Assembly: GCF_004363315.1 (NCBI RefSeq)
Contig: NZ_SNYL01000001.1
Span: 77,885-141,884 of the forward strand
Origin: Tepidicella xavieri
GTDB lineage: Bacteria > Pseudomonadota > Gammaproteobacteria > Burkholderiales > Burkholderiaceae_C
DNA: 64,000 nt
Direction: 5' to 3'
Below the pieces are notes generated by a model. It ran no database searches and was not told the DNA's origin. It was given only the letters and a program-made list of their open reading frames with translations. The position numbers were made by a program, and so were the translations under genes. Of the stretch, positions 23,708 to 32,872 are shown in pieces (the stretch's first letter is position 1; each line of letters starts with the position of its first letter).

Positions 23708-24916
23708 ATGTTCGTACCCTTCCCGCTGGAACAGATCGCGTTTCGGGAACCGTTGCCGGTCAATATCTGGGACCCGGCGGGGGTGTTGCTGCTGCGGCGC
23801 GGCGAAGTGATACGCGATGAAGCCCATCGGGACTTGCTGCAGTCGCACCTGCCCATGGTCGATGAGGATGAGTACCGCCAGTGGACCTTCCGCTACACGG
23901 CGGCCATCGATCGCAAGCTGCGCAGCAACGAAAGTCTGCAGGCCATTGCCGGCGTCTCCAGGCCCATGGGCGTGGAACCCCCTCGCGCGACGGACCCCAA
24001 CGAGCGCCCCTTGGCGGAGTTGTGGCCCGATCTGCATGCCGTGTTGGGGCTGTTGCTGCGCCAGGGTGGGCAGGCCAGCGATTTCATGGGGCGCTTGCAA
24101 GGGCTGGAGCGCCGTTTGCTCGACGGGTTGCGCAGCCGCGTCGATGACAGCCTGTTTGTGCTGGTGCAGATGTTGCAGGACCGGGCGTTGGGCTACTGCA
24201 CCACCCACGCGTTGCTGTGTGGCGTGTTGTGCCACCTGGTGTCGGGCACGCTGGGGTGGGAGGCATCGAGGCGGCAGAGCCTGCTGCGTGCCAGCCTGAC
24301 CATGAACATCGCCATGAGCCGCTTGCAGGACGTGCTCGCGGGCCGACCCGGTCCGCTGAGCAGTGAGGAGCGCGCCTGTATCGACGCCCATCCCCGCGAG
24401 GGGGCGGTGGTCTTGCACCGCCTGGGCGTGCGCGATGAGGTGTGGCTCAAGCTGGTGCGGCACCACCGCGCCGAATGGCCGGCCGCCGCCGTGGCGGCCA
24501 GCAACGACCCCATCGTGCCCATGGCCCAACTGCTGCATCTGGCCGATGTGTTCGTCGCCCGCATCAGCCCGCGGGCCGATCGCAAAGGCCTGCCTGCCCA
24601 GCGGGCCGCGCGCGACATTTCCCTGGGGCCTGATGGGCAGCCCACCCCGTTGGGCGCGGCTTTCATCAAGACGCTGGGCGTGTACGTGCCTGGCAGTTAT
24701 GTCCGCCTGGCCAACGGCGAGCTGGCCGTGGTGGCTCGGCGTGGCCGCAAGGCCAATGCGCCGCTCGTGTTTTCGCTGGTAGGGCGGCATGGCATGCCTT
24801 TGGGGGAGCCTGCGCTGCGCGACACGTCCGACCCCGGCCTGGAGGTCAGGGAAGGGGTGGCCGCTGACGCGGTGCGGGTGCGCATCCATTCCGCCAAACT
24901 GCTGGCGCGGCTTTGA
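23708..24916 (+). CDS. Degenerate HD-GYP-like protein, probably non-catalytic
   Basis: This 402-aa soluble protein is laid out like the neighbouring HD-GYP protein. It has an N-terminal domain, a helical core and a C-terminal segment (KTLGVYVPGSYVRLANGELAVV) that matches the neighbour's MMGVYPPGSVVQLTDERYALVV. The catalytic motifs are broken: the HD pair is replaced by MN in ASLTMNIAMSRLQD, the second site reads HHRAEW, and the GYP element is absent. It diverges from the HD-GYP gene across 110 bp. It could be a receptor or a partner rather than an enzyme. ATG at 23708 starts the conserved N-terminal domain. Confidence 0.75.
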   Translation: MFVPFPLEQIAFREPLPVNIWDPAGVLLLRRGEVIRDEAHRDLLQSHLPMVDEDEYRQWTFRYTAAIDRKLRSNESLQAIAGVSRPMGVEPPRATDPNERPLAELWPDLHAVLGLLLRQGGQASDFMGRLQGLERRLLDGLRSRVDDSLFVLVQMLQDRALGYCTTHALLCGVLCHLVSGTLGWEASRRQSLLRASLTMNIAMSRLQDVLAGRPGPLSSEERACIDAHPREGAVVLHRLGVRDEVWLKLVRHHRAEWPAAAVAASNDPIVPMAQLLHLADVFVARISPRADRKGLPAQRAARDISLGPDGQPTPLGAAFIKTLGVYVPGSYVRLANGELAVVARRGRKANAPLVFSLVGRHGMPLGEPALRDTSDPGLEVREGVAADAVRVRIHSAKLLARL

Positions 24917-24929
24917 ACGGTCGCGCCGC

Positions 24930-25430
24930 TCAGCGGTTTTGGCGCCGGAATTCCCAGGGGGGCAGGGGATGGGCGTCGGCCCACAGGCCGCGGCCAGTGG
25001 CACGGGCCTCGCGCTCGGCGTCGGCGTACAGGGTCCGGTCGGCGGGGCGTTGGTCACGCTGGAACTGCCGGTAGTGCCAAGCCATGCCATCGCGCACCAT
25101 CATCAGGTTGATGTCTTCGCCGTCGAGGACGATCTTGCCGAGAATGCGGCCATAGCGGTCCCGCTTGTCGTATTCCACCTGCACCTCGCGCTGGAACACA
25201 CGGTCGGCCAGATGCTGACGAGCGCGGTTGCCGAAAGCCTGCCCCCGCTCCGGCGCGTCGATGCCCACCAGCCGGATGCGATGCTGCTGGCGCGAGGCAT
25301 CCAGCACGGTCACGGTATCGCCATCGGCCACGGCAATCACGCGGCCGACGAGCACCTCGGCCCAGACGGCCGGAGCCAACAGGGCCAGAAGGAGGAGCAG
25401 CAGTCCGAAGAGTCGAGCGGTGATGCGCAT
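24930..25430 (-). CDS. Secreted thermonuclease-family protein (SNase fold)
   Basis: A 166-aa staphylococcal-nuclease-like protein with a clear signal peptide (residues 1-24, ending AVWA). The catalytic pattern is RLVGIDAPERGQ (near residue 54) followed by DKRDRYGRILGKI (near residue 88), which supplies the metal-binding Asp and the Arg/Glu residues. It would cut DNA or RNA in the periplasm or outside the cell. It lies ten bases downstream of the BASS transporter gene on the same strand. Its end converges with the HD-GYP-like gene. Confidence 0.9.
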   Translation of the reverse strand: MRITARLFGLLLLLLALLAPAVWAEVLVGRVIAVADGDTVTVLDASRQQHRIRLVGIDAPERGQAFGNRARQHLADRVFQREVQVEYDKRDRYGRILGKIVLDGEDINLMMVRDGMAWHYRQFQRDQRPADRTLYADAEREARATGRGLWADAHPLPPWEFRRQNR

Positions 25431-25439
25431 GGGTGGCGC

Positions 25440-26357
25440 TTACGGCTTGGCGGCCAGCACGCTGCCGGCTTTGGCCTGATCGCGCGCGAGGGCCTCGCGC
25501 TCGCTCAGGCGTCGGAAGAACACGGTCACGGCGCTGCTGGTCAGCACGATGAACAGGGAATACAGCACCGGAATCAGCAGCACCTCTTGCTGCAGCGGCC
25601 CGGTGAAGCTCAGCGTGACGATGAGGATGGCCAAGGGCCCGTTCTGGATACCGGTTTCCAGCGCGATGGTGCGGCTGCGGTTGGGGTCCTGACGCATCAG
25701 GCGGGCGAGTCCATAACCCAGCGCCATGCCCACCAGACCCAGCCCGATGGCCGCGGCGTACACCGGCAGCGGCGTGACGGCGAGCAACTGGTGGTTGCGA
25801 GGCACCCAGGTCACGATCAGGAACAGGATCACCACGATGCCGAGGAAGCCGCCCAGCAGTTCGATGCTCGCGCCGATGTTCGGGTTGACCTTGCGCAGCA
25901 CCATGCCGATGATCGTAGGCACCAGCAGCACCAGCAGCACTTGCGCCACGTTGCTGGCCGGAATCTTGAATTCGCCGGTGATGCCGGCGGCCTGCGAATA
26001 GAATTCCAGCAGCAGCGGCACCATCACCAGCGCCACCAGGGTGGAGACGCTGGTCATCATGATGGACAGCGCCAGCACCGCCTTGCTGAAGTAGGTGAAG
26101 ATGTTGGACGTGGTGCCGCCGGGCATGCAGGCAATGAGCAGCAGGCCCACGGCCACGGCCGGGTTGAGTCCCAGCAGCATGGCCATGGAAAAGCCGATGA
26201 AGGGCATGAGCCCATACTGGCACAGCAGGCCGATGAGCACGCCGCGGGGTTTGCGGAATGCGATGAGGAAGTCGCGCCAGGTGAGCGAAGCGCCCATGCC
26301 CATCATGATGACCATCATCATGATGCCCAGCAGTTTGGTTTCGAATTCGGTGACCAT
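25440..26357 (-). CDS. Bile acid:sodium symporter (BASS) family transporter
   Basis: A 305-aa polytopic membrane protein with about ten hydrophobic helices. BASS signatures include GLLCQYGLMPFIGFSMAML and LLIACMPGGTTSNIFTYFSKA. The second-half motif ALETGIQNGPLAILIVTLSF corresponds to the cross-over helix that binds sodium and substrate. Bacterial members carry organic anions such as pantoate or keto acids, and the substrate here cannot be inferred. It follows the acyl-CoA ligase gene by 33 bases and AAGGAG lies upstream of the start. Confidence 0.88.
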   Translation of the reverse strand: MVTEFETKLLGIMMMVIMMGMGASLTWRDFLIAFRKPRGVLIGLLCQYGLMPFIGFSMAMLLGLNPAVAVGLLLIACMPGGTTSNIFTYFSKAVLALSIMMTSVSTLVALVMVPLLLEFYSQAAGITGEFKIPASNVAQVLLVLLVPTIIGMVLRKVNPNIGASIELLGGFLGIVVILFLIVTWVPRNHQLLAVTPLPVYAAAIGLGLVGMALGYGLARLMRQDPNRSRTIALETGIQNGPLAILIVTLSFTGPLQQEVLLIPVLYSLFIVLTSSAVTVFFRRLSEREALARDQAKAGSVLAAKP

Positions 26358-26390
26358 GTCGGGGCTCCTTCTGAAGGCTGGGGGGAGGCG

Positions 26391-28175
26391 TCAACGGCCA
26401 GCTGCCTGGCGCAGGGCTTGCCATTCGGCCTTGGCTTCGGCTTTGAGGTTTTTGCGCAGCACTTTGCCAATGGCGCTCTTGGGCAGCTCTTCGCGCACCA
26501 CCACCGACTTGGGCACCTTGTAAGCCGCCAATGACTGGCGGCAGTGCGCCACCACGGCCTCGGGCTTGAGCGGGCCGCCATGCTCCGGGTTGTGGACCAC
26601 ATAAGCGCGCACCGCTTCGCCGGTTTTGTCATCAGGCACGCCGATGACAGCCACTTCCAGCACCGCATCCATCTGCGCGATCACGTCTTCCACCTCATTG
26701 GGGTAGACGTTGAAGCCCGAGACGATGATGAGGTCTTTCTTGCGGTCCACGATTCTCAGGAAGCCGTCGGCGTCCATGACGGCCACGTCGCCGGTGGCCA
26801 GCCACCCGTCGTGCAGCACTTCGGCCGTTTCGTCGGGCCGGTTCCAGTAGCCTTGCATCACTTGCGGGCCATGGACCCAAATCTCGCCCGGCTCACCCAA
26901 TGGCGCGTCGGTGCCGTGATCGGTCACCAGGCGGATGTCGGTGCCCGGCGTGGGGATGCCGATGCTGCCAATGCGCGGCGTGCCCTGCAAGGGGTTGAAG
27001 CTCACCACCGGGGAGCTTTCGGTCAGGCCATAGCCTTCGGCGATGGGGGTGCCCGTGACTTCACGCCAGCGCTGCGCCACCACGCTGTGCAGCGCCGTGC
27101 CGCCGGCGATGGAGGCCTTCAGGTGCCGCGGGGGGTAGGCCACGAACCATTCTTCGTTGAGCAGGCCGTTGTAGAGGGTGTTGACCCCGGTCATCCAGGT
27201 GATGGGGTAGTTTTCCACGGCGCGTTGCAGGTTTTGCACCGGGCGCGGGTTGGGGATGAGGATGTTGTGCGCACCCAATGCCAGAAAACCGAGCAGGTTG
27301 GCCGTGAAGGCGAAGATGTGGTAGAGCGGCAGGGCGGTGAGCACGCATTCTTCACCGCCGCGCATGTGGGTGGCGCCCATGGCGAGCATCTGCTGCACGT
27401 TGTGGAGCAAATTGCCGTGGCTGAGCATGGCGCCCTTGCTCACGCCGGTGGTGCCACCGGTGTACTGCAGCATGGCCAGGTCGTGGTGCTTCAGGTGGCT
27501 CCAGTAGTGGGCGGTGGTGGTGTGGCCCTGTTGCTGCAGAGCGCGGCGGCCCTGGTCGAGAGCGGCCGCCAGCCGCACATGTGGCACGGTGACGGGTGGC
27601 AGCACGCGCGACCATACCTTCTGCACGCCGCGGATGATGGCTTTCGGGATGGCCGGAAAGAATTCCGGCACGCCGGCCAGCACCACGTGGCGCACTTGGG
27701 TCTGTGCCAGCACCTCGGGCAGCTTGTCGGCGAACATGTCGATGAGCACCAGGGTTTCGACGCCGGCGTCGTTGAACTGGTGGATCATCTCGTGCAGGGT
27801 GTACAGCGGATTGGTGTTGACCAGGACGCAGCCCGCTTTGAGCACGCCGAAGGCCACCACCGGGTATGCCAAGCCATTGGGCAGTTGCACAGCCACCCGC
27901 GCGCCGGGGGGCAGGCGTAGCGTCTCGCGCAGATAAGCCGCGAAGGCATCGGACAGCGCATCCACCTCGGCAAACCCGAGGCTGCCATTCATCCCATTGG
28001 GCACCACGCAGGTGAAGGCGGCTTTGGCGCGGCTTTCGCGGGCCCAGCGCTGGCAGGCATGGTGGACGAAGGCGCCCAAGCTGTCGTGTTGGGGTGGGGT
28101 GAGGGTGGGTTCGATGCCGACTTCGGCATACCTCGCCGTCCAAGGGCGGGAGGTGTCTCCTTGAGGACTCTGCAT
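26391..28175 (-). CDS. Long-chain fatty acid--CoA ligase (FadD type)
   Basis: This 594-aa adenylate-forming enzyme activates fatty acids to acyl-CoA through an acyl-AMP intermediate. The AMP-binding loop is MLQYTGGTTGVSKGAML (near residue 233). Later motifs are GYGLTESSPVV, WLATGDVAVMDADGFLRIVD and the C-terminal catalytic Lys region ELPKSAIGKVLRK. ATG at 28175 is used because upstream in-frame codons run into a GC-rich hairpin after phhA. The chain-length preference is unknown. Confidence 0.92.
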   Translation of the reverse strand: MQSPQGDTSRPWTARYAEVGIEPTLTPPQHDSLGAFVHHACQRWARESRAKAAFTCVVPNGMNGSLGFAEVDALSDAFAAYLRETLRLPPGARVAVQLPNGLAYPVVAFGVLKAGCVLVNTNPLYTLHEMIHQFNDAGVETLVLIDMFADKLPEVLAQTQVRHVVLAGVPEFFPAIPKAIIRGVQKVWSRVLPPVTVPHVRLAAALDQGRRALQQQGHTTTAHYWSHLKHHDLAMLQYTGGTTGVSKGAMLSHGNLLHNVQQMLAMGATHMRGGEECVLTALPLYHIFAFTANLLGFLALGAHNILIPNPRPVQNLQRAVENYPITWMTGVNTLYNGLLNEEWFVAYPPRHLKASIAGGTALHSVVAQRWREVTGTPIAEGYGLTESSPVVSFNPLQGTPRIGSIGIPTPGTDIRLVTDHGTDAPLGEPGEIWVHGPQVMQGYWNRPDETAEVLHDGWLATGDVAVMDADGFLRIVDRKKDLIIVSGFNVYPNEVEDVIAQMDAVLEVAVIGVPDDKTGEAVRAYVVHNPEHGGPLKPEAVVAHCRQSLAAYKVPKSVVVREELPKSAIGKVLRKNLKAEAKAEWQALRQAAGR

Positions 28176-28273
28176 GGTCAGTTTCTTGTCAGGTTGAAGG
28201 TGACTGTCGATTGTGCGACATTTGAACCGGGCAGCCAGCCCGCTGGCGGTGAAATCTTGACGCGCGAACGACA

Positions 28274-28295
28274 AATCCCCCCGGCGTGGCGGGGG
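28274..28295 (-). terminator. GC-rich hairpin after phhA
   Basis: TCCCCCC (28274-28280) pairs with GGGGGGA (28289-28295) around an eight-base loop, starting 46 bases after the phhA stop codon on the minus strand. The following bases read ATTTGTC, a weak U-tract. It plausibly ends the hppD-phhB-phhA transcript before the acyl-CoA ligase gene. Confidence 0.5.
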
Positions 28296-28340
28296 GAGGT
28301 TTAGAGCGGTCGGGGGCGGGCGCAAGCGCCCAGCGTGGCC

Positions 28341-29222
28341 TCAGCCGCGGCGCGCGCGGTGGTAGCTGCCATCGCCGCGGTGCAGTACCACGTCGGTGGG
28401 CAAGACGTCGCCCGGAACCAGTGTGGGCTGGGCCGCGGTGCGTTCGTACAAGGGGGCAAAGTCGATCTGGCGCAGTTCCAGCAGGTCTTCCAGCGAGCGC
28501 AGCACGAAGTAGGTTTCCTGGAAGTCGTCGATGCGGTAGCGGGTGCGCATGACCCGCTCCAGATCGAAGCGGATGCGGTTGGGCGAGGGCGAATCCAGGC
28601 AGAACAGGCTTTCGCTGTAGGACGAGGCGATGCCGCCGCCATACAGCCGCAGGCCGCCGTTTTCTTCCACCAGCCCGAATTCGACCGTGTACCAATACAC
28701 GCGGGCCAACTGCTCCAGATGGCCCAGCCGCTGGGCACGCAGCCCGCCTTCGCCGTAGGCCTGGATGAAGTCGGCCATGACCGGGTGCATGAGCATGGGC
28801 ACGTGGCCGAACACGTCGTGGAACACGTCGGGCTCTTCCAGGTAGTCCAGCTGGTCGGCGCGGCGGATGAACTGCCCGGCCGGGAAGCGCCGGTTGGCCA
28901 GGTGCTCGAAGAACACGTCGTCGGGCACCAGGCCGGGGACGGCCACCACTTGCCAGCCGGTGTGCTTCATGAGCACGTCGCTGAGGCGACGGAAATCCGG
29001 GATCTGGTCGTGCGCGATGGGCAGGGCTTTCATGCCAGCCTCGAACGCCTGGCAGACCCGGCCCGGAAGCATGCGCATCTGCCGCTCGTACAGGGTGCGC
29101 CAGATGGCGTGTTCTTCGGCGCTGTAGTGTTCCCAGCCCTGGGGGATGGTCCAGTCGGGGCTGTCGGGGCGGCCCGCTTCGCCAGCGGCCAGGCCATGCT
29201 TGGTGGGGGCGTCGGCGATCAT
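28341..29222 (-). CDS. phhA: Phenylalanine 4-monooxygenase
   Basis: PhhA hydroxylates L-Phe to L-Tyr with a tetrahydropterin cofactor and non-haem iron. The 293-aa monomeric bacterial form has the iron ligands in HDVFGHVPML (two His near residues 138 and 143) and a Glu in YWYTVEFGL. The downstream motif GGGIASSYSESLFCL is also conserved. ATG at 29222 lies one base after the phhB stop codon, so the two are coupled. The operon hppD-phhB-phhA takes phenylalanine to homogentisate. Confidence 0.96.
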   Translation of the reverse strand: MIADAPTKHGLAAGEAGRPDSPDWTIPQGWEHYSAEEHAIWRTLYERQMRMLPGRVCQAFEAGMKALPIAHDQIPDFRRLSDVLMKHTGWQVVAVPGLVPDDVFFEHLANRRFPAGQFIRRADQLDYLEEPDVFHDVFGHVPMLMHPVMADFIQAYGEGGLRAQRLGHLEQLARVYWYTVEFGLVEENGGLRLYGGGIASSYSESLFCLDSPSPNRIRFDLERVMRTRYRIDDFQETYFVLRSLEDLLELRQIDFAPLYERTAAQPTLVPGDVLPTDVVLHRGDGSYHRARRG

Positions 29223-29223
29223 G

Positions 29224-29523
29224 TCAGTTCCCGGCTTCACCCGCGATGCCATCGACCCACTGCGCGAAGTCGATGTCGCGCTCGGTCAGGCCGCCGGCGT
29301 CGTGGGTGGTGAAGGTGATGTCGACCCGGTTGTAGACGTTGAACCACTCCGGGTGATGGTTGCGCACCTCGGCGGCCATGGCCACGCGGGTCATGAAGGC
29401 GAAGGCTTCGTTGAAGTCTTGGAAGACGAAGCGGCGTTCGATGGACAGGGTGTCGGCGTCGAAGTGCCAGCGCGGCACTTTGGCCAGTTGCGCCTTCAGG
29501 GCGGGACCTTCGAGTTTGTTCAT
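29224..29523 (-). CDS. phhB: 4a-hydroxytetrahydrobiopterin dehydratase
   Basis: PhhB dehydrates the carbinolamine made by PhhA and so recycles the pterin cofactor. The 99-aa protein has the family core [20 protein letters not shown] (two catalytic His) followed by [20 protein letters not shown]. It lies between hppD and phhA. The 46-bp gap after hppD holds a 6-bp hairpin (GGGCCG/CGGCCC at 29541-29556) that could tune expression within the operon. Confidence 0.96.
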   Translation of the reverse strand: MNKLEGPALKAQLAKVPRWHFDADTLSIERRFVFQDFNEAFAFMTRVAMAAEVRNHHPEWFNVYNRVDITFTTHDAGGLTERDIDFAQWVDGIAGEAGN

Positions 29524-29569
29524 GGCGTGCAGTAGGCAGCGGGCCGTTGCCGGCCCGTGGAGGGAGGGG

Positions 29570-30673
29570 TCAGGCGCTGACGGGTTCGACCTTCAGCGCC
29601 CCACGGCGGATCTGGTCGCGCTCCAGGCTTTCGAACAGGGCCTTGAAGTTGCCTTCGCCAAAGCCTTCGTCGGCCTTGCGCTGGATGAATTCGAAGAACA
29701 CCGGGCCCAGCAGCGTTTGGCTGAAGATCTGCAGCAGCAGGCGCTTTTCGCCATTGGCGGTGGAGCCGTCGAGCAGGATGCCGCGGGCCTGCAGTTCCTT
29801 GACCGGCTCGCCGTGGCCGGGCAGGCGCTCTTCGAGCATTTCGTAGTAGATGTCGTTGGGGGCAGTCATCAGCGGGATGCCAGCCATTTGTAGGGCGTCC
29901 ACGCTGGCGATGATGTCGTCCGTCAGCAGGGCGATGTGCTGGATGCCCTCGCCGTTGAACTGCATCAGGAATTCCTCGATCTGGCCGGTGCCGCCTTTGC
30001 CGCTTTCTTCGTTGAGCGGGATGCGGATCATGCCGTCGGGGGCCGTCATGGCGCGGCTGGTCAGGCCCGTGTATTCGCCCTTGATGTCGAAGTAGCGGAT
30101 CTCGCGGAAATTGAACAGCCGCTCATAGAAGCTGCCCCAGTAGGCCATGCGGCCGCGGTAGACGTTGTGCGTGAGGTGGTCGATGACCTTGAAGCCATGG
30201 CCCACCGGATGGCGGTTGGCCGGGTCTTCGAATTCGGGCAGGAATTCGAAGTCGATGTCGTAGATGCTCTTGCCGTCTTCGAAGCGGTCGATCAGGTACA
30301 GCGGGGCGCCGCCGATGCCTTTGATGGCAGGCAGGCGCAGTTCCATCGGGCCGGTGGCGATCTCGATGGGCTGGGCGCCGAGTTCCAACGCGCGGGCGTA
30401 GGCTTTGTGCGAGTCTTTCACCCGGAAGGCCAGGCCGCAAGCGCTCGGTCCGTGTTCCTGCGCGAAGTAGTAAGCCTGGCTGCGCGGTTCGCGGTTCACG
30501 ATGAAATTGATGCCCCCTTGGCGATAGAGCACCACGTCTTTGGATCGGTGTTTGGCCACCAGGGTGAAGCCCATTTTTTCGAACAGGGGTTCGAGCACGT
30601 TGGGGGTGGGGGAGGCGAACTCGACGAATTCGAACCCGCACAAGCCCATGGGATTGTCAAACAGGTCGGCCAT
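29570..30673 (-). CDS. hppD: 4-hydroxyphenylpyruvate dioxygenase
   Basis: HppD converts 4-hydroxyphenylpyruvate to homogentisate with Fe(II). The 367-aa protein has two vicinal-oxygen-chelate domains. The iron ligands lie in the C-terminal one: His in [12 protein letters not shown], His in [13 protein letters not shown] and Glu in [17 protein letters not shown] is eight bases before the ATG. The gene is divergent from an Lrp-type regulator across 132 bp. Homogentisate dioxygenase and later steps are not in the window. Confidence 0.96.
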   Translation of the reverse strand: MADLFDNPMGLCGFEFVEFASPTPNVLEPLFEKMGFTLVAKHRSKDVVLYRQGGINFIVNREPRSQAYYFAQEHGPSACGLAFRVKDSHKAYARALELGAQPIEIATGPMELRLPAIKGIGGAPLYLIDRFEDGKSIYDIDFEFLPEFEDPANRHPVGHGFKVIDHLTHNVYRGRMAYWGSFYERLFNFREIRYFDIKGEYTGLTSRAMTAPDGMIRIPLNEESGKGGTGQIEEFLMQFNGEGIQHIALLTDDIIASVDALQMAGIPLMTAPNDIYYEMLEERLPGHGEPVKELQARGILLDGSTANGEKRLLLQIFSQTLLGPVFFEFIQRKADEGFGEGNFKALFESLERDQIRRGALKVEPVSA

Positions 30674-30805
30674 GGCGAAAGCTCCTTCAGATCAAATTGA
30701 AGCCGAAACTTTATGCCACTGTCAATGCAATGGGTTTGCATAATAGGCCTGGGTTTGCCATCATAGTGGATATCTTGTATCGTTTATTCATGAAATAAGG
30801 AGAAA
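30674..30805. promoter_or_regulatory. Divergent AT-rich control region of hppD and the Lrp gene
   Basis: This 132-bp region is strikingly AT-rich for the window. It contains TTGACA on the minus strand (30725-30720), TGCATAATAGG and several A/T tracts near 30760-30795. Lrp-family proteins bind such degenerate AT-rich sites and usually control the divergent gene. No single operator could be defined by eye. Confidence 0.45.
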
Positions 30806-31279
30806 ATGTTGCACGAGATCGATTTGGATCAGACAGACCGACGCATCCTGGCGCATTTGCAGGCACATGGCCGGGTGAGCAATCTGGAACTGGCCCAGGC
30901 CGTTCACCTGTCGCCCGCGCAATGCAACCGGCGCCATCGACGACTGGAAGAGCGGGGCTACGTGAAGCGCTACGAGGCTCGGCTTGACGCGGTTCGGGTG
31001 GGGCTCGGGGTGCTGGCGATCGTGCACGTGACGATGGAGCGCGGCCACATCCGGGAGGTGGTGAAGTTCCGGGACGTGATCAGCAGCCTCGCGCAGGTTC
31101 AGGAGTGCTACGCCGTCACCGGCGACTTCGACTACGTGCTCAAGGTGGTGGCGCGGGACCTGAAGGCGTTGTCGGATTTCCTGCTGGGTACTTTGGCGCA
31201 GTTGCCGGGCGTCAATGGCGTGCGCTCCAGCGTCTGCCTGGACGAGGTCAAGTGCACCAGCGCTTTGCCGCTGGATTGA
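30806..31279 (+). CDS. Lrp/AsnC family regulator, probably of hppD
   Basis: A 157-aa Lrp-type protein with an N-terminal helix-turn-helix (QTDRRILAHLQAHGRVSNLELAQAVHL, about residues 8-34) and a C-terminal RAM ligand-binding domain (VGLGVLAIVHVTMERG, then CYAVTGDFDYVLKVV). AAGGAG sits three bases before the ATG. Its divergence from hppD suggests that it senses an aromatic amino acid and controls hppD-phhB-phhA. That is inferred from gene order. Confidence 0.9.
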   Translation: MLHEIDLDQTDRRILAHLQAHGRVSNLELAQAVHLSPAQCNRRHRRLEERGYVKRYEARLDAVRVGLGVLAIVHVTMERGHIREVVKFRDVISSLAQVQECYAVTGDFDYVLKVVARDLKALSDFLLGTLAQLPGVNGVRSSVCLDEVKCTSALPLD

Positions 31280-31395
31280 AGCGGCTGGCCGCATGTAAAC
31301 GACGCACGCGGGTGCGCTGCCGCCAGCTGGCCGGTGCTGGCCGGGTACGATGCGCGGCCTGACGAGTGGGTTGAAAAACGATTTGGAGTGTACCT

Positions 31396-32709
31396 GTGTC
31401 TTGTCCAGTGGCGATCGTGGGCGGCGGCCCGGCGGGGCTGATGGCGGCCGAATGCCTGAGCGCCGCCGGTGTGGCTGTGCATCTGTTCGATGCCATGCCC
31501 ACGGTGGGGCGCAAGTTCCTGCTGGCCGGCATCGGTGGATTGAATCTGACGCACGCCGAGCCGCTGGAGCGGTTCGTGACGCGCTACGGGGACCGTGTGG
31601 CGGCTTGCAGCCGTTGGCTGCATGTGCTGTCGCCACAGGGCGTGCGCGCATGGGCGGCGGGTTTGGGGATCGATACCTTTGTGGGCAGTTCGCAGCGCGT
31701 TTTTCCGACCGACATGAAGGCCGCGCCGCTGCTGCGTGCCTGGCTGCACCGCTTGCGCCATCCCGCGCAAGGGGTGCCGGTGGTGTTCCACATGCGCCAC
31801 CGTTGGGACGGCACGTTGGAGCCGCTGGCCACGGACGGCTCGCCGCGCAAGGGCTACCGCTTGCGTTTTGCCACGCCCGCCGGCACACAAGACGTGCACG
31901 CCCGCGCGGTGGTGCTGGCGCTCGGGGGTGGCAGCTGGCCGCGTCTGGGCTCCGATGGCGCGTGGATGCCCTGGCTGCAGGCCCACGGGGTGCCGTTGCG
32001 CCCGTTGCGGCCGGCCAATTGCGGGTTTGACGTGGCCTTGGGCGCCAGACGCGGCTGGAGCGCCGTGCTGGCCGATCGTTGCGCGGGGCGTCCGCTCAAA
32101 GGGGTGGAGTTGTCGTTCACCGATGCGCGGGGCGTGCCGTTTGCCCAGCGGGGGGAGTGCGTGCTGACGGCCACCGGTCTGGAAGGCAGCCTGATCTATG
32201 CCGCATCGGCCCGGCTGCGGGATGCCATCGACGCATGGGGCAGCGCGCGCATCCACCTCAACCTCAAGCCCGACTGGACGCGCCAGCGGCTGACCGAGGT
32301 GCTGGCGCGGCCCCGCGGCGGCAAGACGCTGACCCAGCTACTCAAAGGGCGCGTCGGTCTGGCCGATGCGTCGGTGGCTTTGGTGCAGGAGGTGGCTCAC
32401 GCCGATGGGGCGGTGGCCGGTGGCGTCGCAGCGTTGGCCGACCCGGGCCGGCTCGCGGCGCTGGTCCAGGCCTTGCCCCTGGATCTGGCCGCCCCCCGCC
32501 CGTTGGCCGAAGCCATCAGCAGCGCCGGCGGGGTGGCGCTGGAGGGGTTGGATGACGACCTCATGCTGCACGCTTTGCCGGGCGTTTTCTGCGCCGGCGA
32601 GATGCTGGACTGGGAGGCCCCGACCGGGGGATACCTGCTGACGGCCTGCCTGGCCAGTGGGCGGGTGGCTGGACTGGGGGTGGTTCGTCATCTGGGGCGC
32701 AATGATTGA
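31396..32709 (+). CDS. FAD-dependent oxidoreductase, HI0933/YhiN-like
   Basis: A 437-aa flavoprotein that starts with GTG. The N-terminal FAD-binding fold reads VAIVGGGPAGLMAAECLSAAG (region near residues 4-24), followed by GRKFLLAGIGGLNLTHAEP. It has VVLALGGGSWPRLGSDG in the middle and a C-terminal FCAGEMLDWEAPTGGYLLT. These are marks of the HI0933-like family, which has a large inserted domain and no settled biochemical role. The neighbours (an Lrp gene and an aminotransferase gene) do not indicate a substrate. Confidence 0.88.
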   Translation: MSCPVAIVGGGPAGLMAAECLSAAGVAVHLFDAMPTVGRKFLLAGIGGLNLTHAEPLERFVTRYGDRVAACSRWLHVLSPQGVRAWAAGLGIDTFVGSSQRVFPTDMKAAPLLRAWLHRLRHPAQGVPVVFHMRHRWDGTLEPLATDGSPRKGYRLRFATPAGTQDVHARAVVLALGGGSWPRLGSDGAWMPWLQAHGVPLRPLRPANCGFDVALGARRGWSAVLADRCAGRPLKGVELSFTDARGVPFAQRGECVLTATGLEGSLIYAASARLRDAIDAWGSARIHLNLKPDWTRQRLTEVLARPRGGKTLTQLLKGRVGLADASVALVQEVAHADGAVAGGVAALADPGRLAALVQALPLDLAAPRPLAEAISSAGGVALEGLDDDLMLHALPGVFCAGEMLDWEAPTGGYLLTACLASGRVAGLGVVRHLGRND

Positions 32710-32798
32710 GTGAGCCCCGTGCGCCGGCAAGGGCCGTGCGGCGGGTGTGGCGGGGTCGGTGCCATGGGGTGGAGCCTGCCATCGGGCCGGGATTGGAC

Positions 32799-32827
32799 TT
32801 GTGGCCGTGGCGCCTCGTGGCTACCAT
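32799..32827 (+). promoter_or_regulatory. Possible promoter of the omega-aminotransferase gene
   Basis: TTGTGG (32799-32804) and TACCAT (32822-32827) are separated by 17 bp, within the 163-bp gap before the aminotransferase start. Each hexamer keeps four or fewer consensus bases, so the call is tentative. Confidence 0.3.
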
Positions 32828-32872
32828 GAAGCATCTCCCGACCCAAGCGTTCCCCGACCACGCGCCATCGCC

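Noticed and set aside
29541-29556. Hairpin GGGCCG/CGGCCC between hppD and phhB as a terminator.
   Set aside because: No U-tract follows it and the flanking genes form a functional pathway, so operon continuity is more likely. It is noted only as a possible tuning element.
31280-31395. Possible RNA element or small gene between the Lrp gene and the flavoprotein gene.
   Set aside because: No stable stem, conserved motif or start-stop frame with a ribosome-binding site was seen.
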